The translations under genes were made by a program, and so were the position numbers. Below the pieces are notes generated by a model. The model ran no database searches, had not been told where the DNA came from, and saw only the letters and a list, made by a program, of their open reading frames with translations. Below are positions 18,390-27,611 of a stretch of DNA of 64,000 nt, in pieces (positions within the stretch are counted from its first letter, which is position 1; the number at the start of each line of letters is the position of its first letter). Source of the DNA: an uncultured Myxococcales bacterium (GTDB lineage Bacteria > Myxococcota_A > UBA9042). The DNA is taken from assembly GCA_903883645.1 (NCBI GenBank), contig CAISBR010000111.1:1-64000 (forward strand). Reading direction: 5' to 3'.

Positions 18390-18857
18390 ATGCCCGAAAT
18401 TGGTTCGCTTGCCCCCGATTTTACCCTGCCCGCCGACGACGGTTCGCTCGTGACCTTGTCGAGTCTGCGCGGCCGCCCCGTGGTGGTGTACTTCTACCCC
18501 CGCGACGACACGCCAGGTTGCACGACCGAGGCCTGCGACTTCCGCGATCGCCAAGCGCAATTGGCGGTGGGGCAGGGCGCGGTGGTGCTCGGCATCTCGG
18601 GCGACTCGCTCGCGGCGCACCAAAAGTTCAAGAAGAAGTACGATCTGAACTTTGCCCTGCTGAGCGACGCGGACAAAGCGCTCATGCGCGCCTGGGGCGT
18701 GTTTGGCAAAAAGATCATGTATGGCAAAGAGGTAGAGGGGGTAATCCGCTCGACCTTCGTGATCGATCGCGACGGCAAGGTGGCGGCGGCCTGGAAGAAG
18801 GTTAGTGTCAAAGGCCACGCCGACGCCGTGCTGGCCGAACTCGCCAAGCTGTCGTAA
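18390..18857 (+). CDS. bcp: Thioredoxin-dependent peroxiredoxin, Bcp/PrxQ type
   Basis: 155 aa. Reduces hydrogen peroxide and organic peroxides in the cytosol. Peroxidatic Cys44 lies in DTPGCTTEACDF and resolving Cys49 is five residues later, the PrxQ arrangement; Thr41 and the conserved RDD are present. ATG 18390 follows GGAG with good spacing. The next gene begins 27 nt downstream and may share the transcript. Confidence 0.95.
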   Translation: MPEIGSLAPDFTLPADDGSLVTLSSLRGRPVVVYFYPRDDTPGCTTEACDFRDRQAQLAVGQGAVVLGISGDSLAAHQKFKKKYDLNFALLSDADKALMRAWGVFGKKIMYGKEVEGVIRSTFVIDRDGKVAAAWKKVSVKGHADAVLAELAKLS

Positions 18858-18884
18858 AAACATAGCAACTTCAAGGAGTAGAAA

Positions 18885-19901
18885 ATGGGTGACACTTCTC
18901 AGCCGGGCGCTTCTCAGCCGGGCGCTTTTCAGCTTGGCAATTGGGACCCCAACCAGGCCAACCTGCGCAACTGCCCCGAAGATGAGCTGCTGCAGACTCT
19001 GGCGTCGCTGGGCGTAAAGGCCGACCGCGAGACGCTCACTGCTCAGGCAGCGGCGGCGTCGATGCAGAGTGATGTTGAAGACTTGTGGCTCGGCCAGTGC
19101 AATACCGACGACGAGACGGCGCGGGTGCTGGTGTGGATGAGCGTCCACGAGCTATGGGAGCGCTACAAGCTGCCGTACTGGCCGCAAGACCGCCTGTCGC
19201 GGATGTTTTTGTACCTCATCGACCCGGATTTTTCGGTGCAGTGGGCCGACAACTTCCACGCGCCCACGATCATGGATGTGCTGGATGCGGTTGAGGCGTT
19301 CTTGGCGAAACAGCCCGACCGCCGGGCGGCGATGGACCAGCTGATGGCGATGGCCGAGCTGCCCGACTCGGCGTGGCCGGGCAAGGTGCTCGACGCGATG
19401 GCCGAATGGGCCGAAGTGGGCAATTTTGCAATGGCTGCCCGGGCGGGATTCTTGCTGGCGGCGGTTCTGGGTTACGGTCACGGCCTGGCGTTTGTCGCCG
19501 GGGCGCTGATCTCGGCGCGGATGATGGACCGGGCCAGCGCGGCCGCGCTCGAAGTGCCGCTCGATGCCCCGCTCGACGCCGGATTTGCCGAGCTGATTGC
19601 GTACTTGTGCCTGTCGGCCGGCGACATCAACCTGTGCGATCGCTGGCTGACCGTGCACGATGCCAAGGCGCCGCCGCGCAAGTCGGAGCAGACCTTTGCC
19701 ATCGAAACGATTCGCGATCATGTCGCGGCGTGGCGGCAAGGTGGCCGGCAAGAGGGCGAAGTGGTGCCCGACAAGGTGCGCGGTGCGGCCAAGCAGGCGG
19801 CCTCGTGGACCAGTTTCTATGTGCTGATGTCGTTTGCGGGAACGGGTACGCCGGGCGGCGTGCGCGGCGACGACAGCAAGAAAAGCATGGCGGACTACTA
19901 G
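18885..19901 (+). CDS. Uncharacterised 338-aa protein
   Basis: Well-placed ATG with AAGGAG upstream. The N-terminus carries a short direct repeat (SQPGASQPGA), probably disordered. The rest is helical and acidic, with no signal peptide and one moderately hydrophobic segment around residues 190-210 (AGFLLAAVLGYGHGLAFVAG). I recognise no domain. It follows bcp and its stop codon directly abuts the stop of the convergent tcdA, with no spacer. Confidence 0.75.
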   Translation: MGDTSQPGASQPGAFQLGNWDPNQANLRNCPEDELLQTLASLGVKADRETLTAQAAAASMQSDVEDLWLGQCNTDDETARVLVWMSVHELWERYKLPYWPQDRLSRMFLYLIDPDFSVQWADNFHAPTIMDVLDAVEAFLAKQPDRRAAMDQLMAMAELPDSAWPGKVLDAMAEWAEVGNFAMAARAGFLLAAVLGYGHGLAFVAGALISARMMDRASAAALEVPLDAPLDAGFAELIAYLCLSAGDINLCDRWLTVHDAKAPPRKSEQTFAIETIRDHVAAWRQGGRQEGEVVPDKVRGAAKQAASWTSFYVLMSFAGTGTPGGVRGDDSKKSMADY

Positions 19902-20837
19902 TTAGGCCTCGTCGCCCTCGCAGTGTTCGCTGTGCCCAGCCGCCGCATTGCTCGCTTGCACTTCTTGCAGGGTCGGTGCCAGAAATTCGCCAGCAAGTTC
20001 GCGCACCACCACGCCTGCCATCGCCATGCCAAACACCGATGTGACGAACACGGCCGAGCCTTCGATCAGGTTGCGGTGGGCGCACATGTCGATCCCCGAC
20101 TCGCTGGGCGGGCACACGCACTGAAAGCCGTGCTCGGCGTCCCAGTCGGGCGGGATGGGATAGCGGCGACTTTCGAGCGAATACACGACCTTCACACCCG
20201 ACAGCGCCTGCTTGCCCTTGCCCTTGCCCGCCTCGGGCCAGCCGTAGTTCTTGCGCAGCGACTTGCGCACGGCGCGCGCCAGCGGATCGGTATGGGTCTC
20301 AAACAGATCCGCCACCCGCACCTGGGTCGGATCGAGCTTGCCCGCCGCGCCCATCGAGCTGACCACCGCTATCCCATTGGCTCTACAGCGATTTAGCAGA
20401 TGCAGCTTGGCGGTCACGTGGTCAATCGCATCGACCACAAACGTGGGCGGCTGGTCGAGTGGCAATAGCTCGTCGGCCTTGCTGGCCTCATAAAACGTAC
20501 AGATCGCCTGCACTTGCAGCTGGGGGTTGATCGCCCGCAGCCGCTCCGCCAGCACTTCGGCCTTGGGCTTGCCCACATTTCCTGCTAACGCCTGAATCTG
20601 CCTGTTTAAATTGGTGGCGCACACTACATCGTAGTCGACGAGCGTCAGCCGGCCAATGCCCGAGCGCGCCAGCCCCTCGGCCGCGTAACCGCCCACGCCG
20701 CCTACACCAAACACGATCACGTGCGCATCTTGCAGCCGCTCAAAGCCCTGCACGCGCACCAGCCGCACTAGCCGGTCAAAGCGCCGCTGCGCCGGCCGCG
20801 ACTTACCTAGCCGCACTGGGAGAGTATTCGTTTCCAT
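19902..20837 (-). CDS. tcdA: tRNA threonylcarbamoyladenosine dehydratase (ThiF/E1-like)
   Basis: ATP-dependent enzyme that cyclises t6A37 to ct6A in tRNAs reading ANN codons. 311 aa, somewhat longer than E. coli TcdA because of a C-terminal extension. E1-like features: VIVFGVGGVGGYAAEGLARSG nucleotide site, the D-x-V-x-x-x-N-x-N-R-Q segment (DYDVVCATNLNRQ), VVDAID and the TcdA-typical NYGWPEAG and VVYSLE blocks. Start follows the tatD stop by 3 nt, so it is the last gene of a lipoprotein-tatD-tcdA string. Other ThiF-like adenylating enzymes share the fold, but the family-specific blocks and lack of thi/moe neighbours favour TcdA. Confidence 0.9.
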   Translation of the reverse strand: METNTLPVRLGKSRPAQRRFDRLVRLVRVQGFERLQDAHVIVFGVGGVGGYAAEGLARSGIGRLTLVDYDVVCATNLNRQIQALAGNVGKPKAEVLAERLRAINPQLQVQAICTFYEASKADELLPLDQPPTFVVDAIDHVTAKLHLLNRCRANGIAVVSSMGAAGKLDPTQVRVADLFETHTDPLARAVRKSLRKNYGWPEAGKGKGKQALSGVKVVYSLESRRYPIPPDWDAEHGFQCVCPPSESGIDMCAHRNLIEGSAVFVTSVFGMAMAGVVVRELAGEFLAPTLQEVQASNAAAGHSEHCEGDEA

Positions 20838-20840
20838 TGG

Positions 20841-21608
20841 CTAATTCCAAAACAGCTGTTGGGTTTCGTGATTGTGCCGGGCGGCGAGGTCCGTCGCATC
20901 CTCGCCCCGCCATGCCGCGATCCGCTGGGCCAAAACCCATGTTGCCTCAAGTGCTTGCAGATAGTCTAGCTCGCCAAAAGGCCAGTCCGACTCGACCAGC
21001 AGCCGCTCACCCGGGATGACCCGCGCCACCGCCGCCCGCTTGTCGGCATTCTCGCGCGGCTCGAGCGCAAGGCCAATGTGCAGGCCCAAGTCGATGTATT
21101 CGCGCACCAAAGCCGGCGAACCCGAGTAGCGATGCACCGCGCCACGCCACGGCCCGCCCACCTTGCGCAGCGCCGCCAGGGCCCGGCCGTGCCAGCCCAC
21201 AATGTGCAAAACCACAGGTAACTCGAGCTCTTTGGCTAGCTGCAGCCCGCGCTCGAGCCACGCTTGCTGGTCATCGCCGCCCTGCTGGTGTTGCCGGTTC
21301 TTGTCCACGCCGATCTCGCCGACCGCCGCTGCGCCGTGCTCGTTTAGCTCCGCCCGCAGAAGCTGCCAACCCTGCTCGCGGGCGAGGCTATCGCGCTCGG
21401 CCAGCCACCACGGGTGCAGCCCCAGGCTCCGCCGCACCCTTGGCTCGCGCTGACACGCAAGTCGGCTTGTTTCAAAGCGTTCAGGCCCATAGCCCGCCGT
21501 CAGCGTGCCGCGCCAATGGGGCAAGGCCGTCAGTTGCGCAAGGGTCGTCGCCACCGGCCAGTCCGGGTCGTCGAGGTGGGCATGGCTGTCAAAAATCGGC
21601 GGCGTCAT
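20841..21608 (-). CDS. TatD-family metal-dependent DNase/hydrolase
   Basis: 255 aa TIM-barrel amidohydrolase. Metal ligands are in place: FDSHAHLD, VGEIGVD (Glu), LHIVGWHG (His), the H of VHRYSG and ESDWPF (Asp). TatD enzymes are 3'-5' exonucleases or proofreading D-tyrosyl-type hydrolases depending on subgroup. The ATG at 21608 (MTPPIFDSHAHLD) matches the family N-terminus; it lies 8 nt after the stop of the Cys-rich lipoprotein gene, so the two are co-transcribed. tcdA follows 3 nt downstream, an arrangement seen in other bacteria in various forms. Confidence 0.88.
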   Translation of the reverse strand: MTPPIFDSHAHLDDPDWPVATTLAQLTALPHWRGTLTAGYGPERFETSRLACQREPRVRRSLGLHPWWLAERDSLAREQGWQLLRAELNEHGAAAVGEIGVDKNRQHQQGGDDQQAWLERGLQLAKELELPVVLHIVGWHGRALAALRKVGGPWRGAVHRYSGSPALVREYIDLGLHIGLALEPRENADKRAAVARVIPGERLLVESDWPFGELDYLQALEATWVLAQRIAAWRGEDATDLAARHNHETQQLFWN

Positions 21609-21616
21609 CGGCACAA

Positions 21617-23797
21617 CTACAGGCAACTGCAAATGATCTTGTCTGAGCAGCAGTCGCCGAACGTATCGCACGCCGAGTCGCACCAGCACGTCGAGCCCGC
21701 GCCTTGGCTGCCGCAATTGCCGTTGCAGCTACCGGTGGCCGTAGCGCCGCATGTCTGGAACTTGCTGCAATTCTTGGTATCGTAATCCGCGCAGCAGTCG
21801 CCCAATTCTTTGCAGAAGCTGTCGCACCAACAGCTGCCGTCGCCCTGGGTGCCGCAGCGGCCATTGCAGGAGCCGGCGGGGATGGGGGCGCAAGTGCCTG
21901 GAATTGCGTCGACTCCCGTTGCGCAGTTCTCGCTTGCCCCGCAGGTCTTGAGCGTGCTCCAGCCGCCCCACACCACCGCGGTGCCGCTGGTCACGCAGGT
22001 GTTCTTGCCATCGCAACTTGGCTGTCCGCTTCGGATTTTTAGCGTCTTCCCTGTGCACGAGTACTCGCTGACGGCCGCGCCGCACGCCGAGCCCGCCGTC
22101 TTGGGGTAGCTTTGCGCCACGTTGCAGCACTCGCCGCTGGTGCAGCCGCACAGGCCCAAGAAGTCGGTGCAGCAGTCGCCGGCCGCGGTGCAGAACCCGT
22201 CGCAGTAGCACGAGCCGCTGCTCGCCTTGGTTCCGCAGGAATTGGCACAGCTTCCTGTGGGTTGCGTGGTCTTGCATGTGGGCTCGCTGCTGGCCGATGT
22301 GGCGGTGCAGACCGTGTTGGCGGCACAGGTCTTGACCGTTTGCCACGCGCCGACCACTTGCGCCCCGGCCGCGGTCGAGCAGCCATCGGGGCTTGAGCCG
22401 TTGCAACCCGCCCAAGTCTCACGCTTTTGCACCTGTTGCCCGCTGCACTGGTAGGCCACGCTCAAGGGCCCGCTCCCGCACGTGCTTCCGGCGCTTTTGA
22501 TGCTGAGCGAGCCTGCGTCGCAGCACGTGCCCGCGGTGCAGCAGCCGGCGACGGGGATTGGCACGCAACTGCCTATGCCTACACTGCATTGCATGGGCGC
22601 ACATGGATCGCCGCTCTGTTGGCAGTCGCTGTCGCTCAGGCAGCAGCCGCTTTTGGGCGTCCCGACGCATTTGCCATTGGCGCCGCAGCTATCGCCAAAA
22701 GTGCAAGGATTTCCGTCGTTGCAAAGGGCGCCGCTCATCACCGTCCACCCGGATTGGCTGGCGAGCGAGCTACAGACCTTGCAACTCGTGCTGGGGTTGG
22801 GGTCGCCTTCGCTGTAGCAGCCGCCGTCGATCATGCACCAGCCGCCCTTGGTCACCGAATTGCACTGGCCGCTGCCCGGGTCGCACACGCCGTCTTGGCA
22901 TTGGTTGGGGCTCGCGCAGCTGATGGTTTGGTAGGCGCAAGTTCCTGTAACTACATCGCAACTGTCGAGTGTGCATAAGTTGCCGTCGCTGCATTCTAGG
23001 TCGCTGCTGCAGCAGCCCGCGGCCTTGGCCATGCTGCAGGTGCTGGTGCCTTTGTCGCAGGTCGGCACGTCGCATGGGCCGCCCTTGGGGCAGTCAGCGG
23101 CGACGCTGCAACAACCTTGGCCGAGCGAAAACGCGGTTTGGCTCTTGGCCGCGTCGCACACATTGCATGGGTTTTCTTGATTCGCTTCCGTATCTTGGTA
23201 GCAGGTCTGGCCGATGAAGCACCAGCCCTTCGCCGCCTTGGCCACGCACTTGCCGGTCTTGGCGTCGCAGCTATCGTCGGTGCACGCATACGGATCGCTG
23301 CAGTCCTTGGCGGTTCCCGTGCAACTGCCGGCTTTGCAGGCGTCGCTGATGGTGCACGCGCTGTTGTCGTTGCAGCTGGTGCCGTCGGCGAGCGCAGTGA
23401 GTACACAGCAGCCGGCCTTGCAAATGCCCTTGTTGCACGAGGTCTTGGGGCAGTCGGAGTCCAGAGCGCAGTCCCCGCTGTGGTCGCAGGTGCTGCCGTC
23501 GCCGCCGCTGTCGCTGACCTTGCCGTCACTCAGCGCGCCGTCACTCAGCGCGCCGTCGCTGGCCGCACTGTCGCCCAAGCCGCTGGTTGCGGCGTCGCCC
23601 GCGCCACTGCCCAAGTCGCTGCCCGCACTGACGTCCATGCCCGGCGCACCAAACTGCGGCGGCGCCGTGTCAAAAGCCCCATAGGCATAGGGCTCGAATT
23701 CGTAGCGGCCACCGCAAGCTGCAAGCGCTGCCGCCAGGCAACCCAAGGCCCACATGCGCGTTTGCTCGCCCGTACGTTTGCGCTCGCGCCCAGCCAT
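21617..23797 (-). CDS. Cysteine-rich surface lipoprotein with somatomedin-B-like domains
   Basis: 726 aa. A basic N-region, a hydrophobic stretch and the lipobox LAAC (Cys28) mark a lipoprotein; ATG 23797 supplies the basic residues that the nearer ATG 23755 lacks. After a Gly/Ser/Asp-rich linker come many Cys repeats of the form DGNxCTxDxCxxxTGxC (about 110-420). The C-terminal half holds three segments with the somatomedin-B spacing, SCxxxCG...SCxCDxxC...GDCCxD, near residues 540, 655 and 697. These small disulfide knots usually mediate protein binding outside the cell. Folding would need envelope disulfide enzymes such as the DsbA-like protein at 2755-4161. Function: probably adhesion or surface interaction (inference). 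Confidence 0.85.
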   Translation of the reverse strand: MAGRERKRTGEQTRMWALGCLAAALAACGGRYEFEPYAYGAFDTAPPQFGAPGMDVSAGSDLGSGAGDAATSGLGDSAASDGALSDGALSDGKVSDSGGDGSTCDHSGDCALDSDCPKTSCNKGICKAGCCVLTALADGTSCNDNSACTISDACKAGSCTGTAKDCSDPYACTDDSCDAKTGKCVAKAAKGWCFIGQTCYQDTEANQENPCNVCDAAKSQTAFSLGQGCCSVAADCPKGGPCDVPTCDKGTSTCSMAKAAGCCSSDLECSDGNLCTLDSCDVVTGTCAYQTISCASPNQCQDGVCDPGSGQCNSVTKGGWCMIDGGCYSEGDPNPSTSCKVCSSLASQSGWTVMSGALCNDGNPCTFGDSCGANGKCVGTPKSGCCLSDSDCQQSGDPCAPMQCSVGIGSCVPIPVAGCCTAGTCCDAGSLSIKSAGSTCGSGPLSVAYQCSGQQVQKRETWAGCNGSSPDGCSTAAGAQVVGAWQTVKTCAANTVCTATSASSEPTCKTTQPTGSCANSCGTKASSGSCYCDGFCTAAGDCCTDFLGLCGCTSGECCNVAQSYPKTAGSACGAAVSEYSCTGKTLKIRSGQPSCDGKNTCVTSGTAVVWGGWSTLKTCGASENCATGVDAIPGTCAPIPAGSCNGRCGTQGDGSCWCDSFCKELGDCCADYDTKNCSKFQTCGATATGSCNGNCGSQGAGSTCWCDSACDTFGDCCSDKIICSCL

Positions 23798-23939
23798 GGC
23801 CTGCCACTTGGGCTCACCGTGCCCCAAACCCCGCATTTTAGGATCTTCTTTCGCGCAATTCCATCCTATGCATCAGGCCCCACAGGGCGCGCCGTTGCGC
23901 TCAACCTCCCTATTCGACTCGCACGGCGCACGCTGCCAC

Positions 23940-23968
23940 TTGACAACCGCCAACTCCGCGTCGATCCT
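23940..23968 (+). promoter_or_regulatory. Possible metK promoter
   Basis: TTGACA at 23940-23945 with 17 nt to GATCCT at 23963-23968. The -35 is perfect but the -10 matches only half of the consensus, so this is tentative. No SAM riboswitch structure is apparent in the 80 nt before the start. Confidence 0.3.
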
Positions 23969-24021
23969 TTCGCGCCCCGCGCTCGATGATCAACGCCGGG
24001 ACCGAGAGGAAAAGCAACGAA

Positions 24022-25185
24022 ATGCGCGAGTTCACCTTTACCAGCGAGTCCGTTTCCGCAGGCCACCCCGACAAAGTCTCCGACCAGATCTCGGATGCGA
24101 TTCTCGACGAGATCCTTCGTCAAGACCCGCGCGGACGCGTCGCCTGCGAAACCTTGGTGACCACGGGCCTCGTGGTCATCGCCGGCGAGATTACCACCTC
24201 CGCCAACGTCGACTACCGCACGGTGGCCCGCGAAACAATCAAGAAAATCGGCTACAACGACCCCCAAGACCGCTTTGAGTCCGAGTCGTGCGGCGTGCTG
24301 GTTTCGATCGGCCAGCAGTCGACCGACATCGCGCAAGGCGTCGACGTGGGCCGCGGCCTGGACCCCGAGCAGGGCGCCGGCGATCAAGGCCTGATGTTTG
24401 GCTTTGCCTGCAATCAAACCGCCGAGCTCATGCCGTTGCCGATCATGTTGGCCAGCCAGCTGACCCGTCGCCAAGAGCAGGTGCTTCACGCAGGTACGCT
24501 GCCGTGGATTCGCCCCGACGCCAAAAGCCAAGTGTCGATTCGCTATGTGAACGGCAAGGCTGCGGCGATCGAGGCCGTGGTGCTCTCGACGATGCACCGC
24601 GACTCAGTTAGTTACGAAGAACTGCGCGCCGGCGTGCTCGAGCAGATCGTAATGCCCGTGCTGCCCAAGCACTTGCTGACCCCCGACACCAAATTCCACG
24701 TCAATCCCACGGGCAAATTCGTCATCGGCGGCCCCCATGGCGACTGTGGCGTCACGGGTCGCAAGATCATCGTCGACACCTACGGCGGCTGGGGTCGGCA
24801 CGGCGGCGGCGCTTTCTCGGGCAAAGACCCGTCGAAGGTCGACCGCTCGGCCGCCTACTACGCCCGTTACGTCGCGAAAAACATTGTCGCAGCCGGCCTT
24901 GCCGACGAATGCGAAGTGCAAGTCTCGTACGCGATCGGCGTGGCGCGCCCCACCAGTGTCAAGGTCGACTGCCACGGTACGGCCAAGTTCGACGCTGACC
25001 GCATCGAAAAGGCCGTGCTCGCGGTGTTCGATTTCCGCCCGGCGCTCATCATTTCGCAGCTCGATCTGCTCCGGCCGATCTACCTGCAAAGCGCGTCGGG
25101 TGGTCACTTTGGCCGCAGCGAGCCCGAGTTTACCTGGGAGCGCACCGACCGCGTGGCCGATCTGCGCACCGCCGTAGGTGCTTAG
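24022..25185 (+). CDS. metK: S-adenosylmethionine synthetase
   Basis: Makes SAM from methionine and ATP in the cytosol. 387 aa. Signatures: [15 protein letters not shown] at the N-terminus, [10 protein letters not shown] (ATP-binding), [21 protein letters not shown] and the P-loop-like [19 protein letters not shown]. The ATG at 24022 is preceded by GAGAGGAAA and matches the family N-terminus ([11 protein letters not shown]); an upstream in-frame ATG adds only 12 unlikely residues. It is divergent from the Cys-rich lipoprotein gene. Confidence 0.98.
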   Translation: MREFTFTSESVSAGHPDKVSDQISDAILDEILRQDPRGRVACETLVTTGLVVIAGEITTSANVDYRTVARETIKKIGYNDPQDRFESESCGVLVSIGQQSTDIAQGVDVGRGLDPEQGAGDQGLMFGFACNQTAELMPLPIMLASQLTRRQEQVLHAGTLPWIRPDAKSQVSIRYVNGKAAAIEAVVLSTMHRDSVSYEELRAGVLEQIVMPVLPKHLLTPDTKFHVNPTGKFVIGGPHGDCGVTGRKIIVDTYGGWGRHGGGAFSGKDPSKVDRSAAYYARYVAKNIVAAGLADECEVQVSYAIGVARPTSVKVDCHGTAKFDADRIEKAVLAVFDFRPALIISQLDLLRPIYLQSASGGHFGRSEPEFTWERTDRVADLRTAVGA

Positions 25186-25218
25186 TCCGCGTTTGCCGGT
25201 TGCGCTGCCGGTTTTGCC

Positions 25219-25248
25219 TTGACAACAAGGCCAGCAAGCGCGTAAAGT
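25219..25248 (+). promoter_or_regulatory. Probable rplM-rpsI promoter
   Basis: TTGACA at 25219-25224, an 18-nt spacer and TAAAGT at 25243-25248. This would leave about 195 nt of 5' leader before rplM, where ribosomal-protein autoregulation could act. I see no defined leader structure. Confidence 0.5.
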
Positions 25249-25449
25249 TTTGGCCCTCGCGCGGCGTCGCGCTGCGGCCGTAGCGAGGCAAGATTCTGAA
25301 ATCACCCAGGAAACCCTGAGATTTCGCAATCAAGCGACCCCGGATGCGACGCTGCCAGCTGGGCCAGCGTTACGACGACAGCAGGAACCCGGTTTGAGCG
25401 CCCTCCCTTTTGCCAGGACACGGCGCGAACCAGCACAGTAGGATCTAAG

Positions 25450-25890
25450 ATGAGCCTCACCAAGCAGACCGTCAGCGTGCGCACCCAAGACGCGCCCCAC
25501 CAGTGGTACATCGTTGACCTGAAAGACAAGGTCCTCGGCCGCGCCGCGGTGCAACTCGCCAACATGCTGCGCGGCAAGGATCGCCCGGCCTTCACGCCCA
25601 ACGCCGATACCGGTGACTACATCGTCGTGATCAACGCTAGCCAGCTCAAGCTGACCGGCAAGAAGCTCGAGAACAAGATGTACTACCACCACACCAACTT
25701 TGCTGGTGGTATCAAAGGCGAGCCCGCGCGCATCTTCCTGCAGCGCCACAGCGAGCAGGCCGTGCGTCTGGCGGTCTGGGGCATGCTGCCCAAGGGCCCC
25801 CTCGGTCGCCGGCTTATCACCAAGCTGAAGGTGTACGACGGCGCCAGCCACCCGCACGCCGCGCAGAACCCACTCGTCCGCGAAGTTTAA
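25450..25890 (+). CDS. rplM: 50S ribosomal protein L13
   Basis: 146 aa, standard length. L13 landmarks: [57 protein letters not shown] and [12 protein letters not shown]. An early assembly protein of the large subunit. Paired with rpsI 59 nt downstream in the usual L13-S9 operon. Confidence 0.99.
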   Translation: MSLTKQTVSVRTQDAPHQWYIVDLKDKVLGRAAVQLANMLRGKDRPAFTPNADTGDYIVVINASQLKLTGKKLENKMYYHHTNFAGGIKGEPARIFLQRHSEQAVRLAVWGMLPKGPLGRRLITKLKVYDGASHPHAAQNPLVREV

Positions 25891-25949
25891 TCGCACCGCG
25901 AACTACGCATCTTTCCGAGCGGGCTTGCGCGCCCGCAACAAGGTACCTC

Positions 25950-26372
25950 ATGGCCACCACCCGTCGCGTTACTGATTCCGCCGTCGCCAAGCGCTGGTAT
26001 GCCACCGGCCGCCGCAAAGAAGCGACCGCCCGTGTCTACCTGTCTCAGGGCAGCGGCACGATCACCGTCAACAACCGCGCCATCGCCGAATACCTGCGCC
26101 GCCCGACGCTCGAGATGCTCATCAACGAGCCCTTCGAGATCATCGAGCGCACCGGTCAGTTCGACGTCAGCGTCACGGTGATGGGCGGCGGTCTGGCCGG
26201 CCAGGCCGGTGCGATTCGCCACGGCATCAGCCGCGCGCTCACCCTGTACGCCGCCGACATGCGCCCGCCGCTCAAGGCCGCCGGCATGCTGACCCGCGAT
26301 CCGCGCTCGAAAGAACGTAAGAAGTACGGTCGCGCCGCCGCCCGCGCTCGCTTCCAGTTCAGCAAGCGTTAA
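25950..26372 (+). CDS. rpsI: 30S ribosomal protein S9
   Basis: 140 aa. Typical S9: [15 protein letters not shown], GxGxxxVN-like [35 protein letters not shown] and the invariant C-terminus RFQFSKR, which reaches the P-site tRNA. The first ten residues extend beyond E. coli S9. Second gene of the rplM-rpsI operon; tRNA-Ile lies 46 nt downstream. Confidence 0.99.
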   Translation: MATTRRVTDSAVAKRWYATGRRKEATARVYLSQGSGTITVNNRAIAEYLRRPTLEMLINEPFEIIERTGQFDVSVTVMGGGLAGQAGAIRHGISRALTLYAADMRPPLKAAGMLTRDPRSKERKKYGRAAARARFQFSKR

Positions 26373-26418
26373 CCGACGTCGTCGGTGGTGGCCTTGCGGC
26401 CATTGCCGACCGCTCGGT

Positions 26419-26492
26419 GGCTGGGTAGCTCAGCTGGTTAGAGCGAGCGACTCATAATCGCTAGGTCGAGGGTTCAAGTCCCCCCCCAGCCA
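26419..26492 (+). tRNA. tRNA-Ile2 (anticodon CAU, lysidine-modified)
   Basis: Complete cloverleaf with acceptor GGCTGGG/CCCAGCC and loop CTCATAA, anticodon CAT. The anticodon arm and variable region (GCGACTCATAATCGCTAGGTC) match bacterial Ile2 rather than elongator Met, so C34 should be converted to lysidine by TilS to read AUA. CCA is not encoded. Confidence 0.88.
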
Positions 26493-26499
26493 CTTAACG

Positions 26500-26540
26500 A
26501 AGGGCCAATCTCTGCACAGGGGTTGGCCTTTCGGTTTTTT
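26500..26540 (+). terminator. Rho-independent terminator after tRNA-Ile
   Basis: Nine-pair stem AAGGGCCAA/TTGGCCTTT (one G-U pair) followed by CGG and six T residues. It ends the rplM-rpsI-tRNA unit. Confidence 0.85.
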
Positions 26541-26568
26541 CGACTTGGTCGGCGCGGCGCGGCGGCAC

Positions 26569-27303
26569 TCAACCACGGCAAGCGTGCCTTTGGGCAACTG
26601 GGCAAGGTTGTTCAAGCGGTGTGCCTCTCAACTCTTTACATGGCCAGTTGACTTTGCCCGGCGAGCCGCGCTCGAGCCGATCCACGGCGCCCGTGGCGGC
26701 GCGCCATGCCAGTGGCAGCGTCCCGTCGAGGTTGGGGCTGCGACGTTCCCAGGCGGTGCCGGGCTTTACCTTTGGCCACGGGCGCTTGCGCAGCCAAGTT
26801 GCGACATCGACGCTGCGGCCCCGCCACAGCAGTTCAATCCGTCCGGCGGCATTGGGCAAGCGCAACCCTTTGACCAGTATGCGATTATCGCCTGAAAGCC
26901 CCTGGGCCACTGCGACCTCTGCGGGCTCGAGCCAAGGCCGCGAGGTTCGCAACAGTGCCACGCGCTTGCCGTTCGGCAGCAGCAGTGCCAGATCCGCCAG
27001 GAACACCCGCGACGGCGCCAAGTTGACGACCTCGATATAGTCGCCGACCCCCTCGTCGCGCAGCAGCGGGTCTACCAGCACCTCGCTGATGATCAAGCGC
27101 GGCAGCGCTGGCAGCGTGGGCGTCGCCGCCACAGGGGCATCGACTGCTGCGGGCAGCCCGGGTTGCGGGGTATCGTCGACCTGGGCGTCGCGCCGCTGCT
27201 GCGGTTGAGCGGGCGTACCACAGCCGCCCACCGCCAGCCCTAGCGTGCAATAGCCACCCAACTGAATGTAACTAAACATGATAGCCGCGAACTGTCTGTG
27301 CAT
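26569..27303 (-). CDS. Lipoprotein with a lamin-tail-like domain
   Basis: 244 aa. The hydrophobic N-terminus ending LAVGGC (Cys28) looks like a slightly degenerate lipobox. The middle has the lamin-tail (LTD) pattern: LIISEVLVDP, then DYIEVVNLAPSRVFLADLALLLP, a small Ig-like fold used in bacterial secreted proteins. The C-terminal part (TAWERRSPNLDG) fits the end of such domains. ATG 27303 was chosen because GGAGGGGAG lies immediately upstream; the longer frame lacks this. Role unknown, probably a surface or periplasmic binding protein. Confidence 0.75.
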   Translation of the reverse strand: MHRQFAAIMFSYIQLGGYCTLGLAVGGCGTPAQPQQRRDAQVDDTPQPGLPAAVDAPVAATPTLPALPRLIISEVLVDPLLRDEGVGDYIEVVNLAPSRVFLADLALLLPNGKRVALLRTSRPWLEPAEVAVAQGLSGDNRILVKGLRLPNAAGRIELLWRGRSVDVATWLRKRPWPKVKPGTAWERRSPNLDGTLPLAWRAATGAVDRLERGSPGKVNWPCKELRGTPLEQPCPVAQRHACRG

Positions 27304-27611
27304 GGCTCCCCTCCCCCGCGACCGCTGCGGTGCGCGCGTCTTCCCTGCATCGACCATGCCACAGCTAACTGCTGCAGTTTCAGGCAGATGGAAGCGAAGG
27401 GCCGGTATCGAGACTGAGACCGGTATCAGCGATCGGTATCAGTGACCCGCGTCAGACAACCCGGTTGCACTGAAGGTGCTCATAATTCAACAGTTTTTGA
27501 GTCACAGTGCGCTCTCCGATCGCTTGACCGTTGCGCTTGGCGGGCCTATGATGCAGCCGCCGAAGGCCGCAAAAGTAGTCAGTCGAGCGGAATCGGCATC
27601 GCGGGGCAGAC
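27304..27611. other. 308-bp intergenic region between divergent genes
   Basis: Holds the promoter for the PEGA protein gene (27524-27552) and, at 27401-27450, three spaced copies of GGTATC (two as CCGGTATC/TCGGTATC). I see no RNA gene or coding frame. Confidence 0.5.
27524..27552 (+). promoter_or_regulatory. Sigma-70-like promoter of the PEGA protein gene
   Basis: TTGACC (27524-27529), a 17-nt spacer and TATGAT (27547-27552); each hexamer matches consensus at five of six positions. Transcription would start about 52 nt before the GTG at 27612. Confidence 0.65.

Noticed and set aside
23117-23989. 290-codon plus-strand frame opposite the Cys-rich lipoprotein gene
   Set aside because: It mirrors the Cys-codon repeats of the minus-strand gene and has no ribosome site or domain; the lipoprotein frame has signal peptide and domains.
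23941-24021. SAM riboswitch before metK
   Set aside because: No SAM-I, II or IV type core or terminator could be drawn in the short leader.
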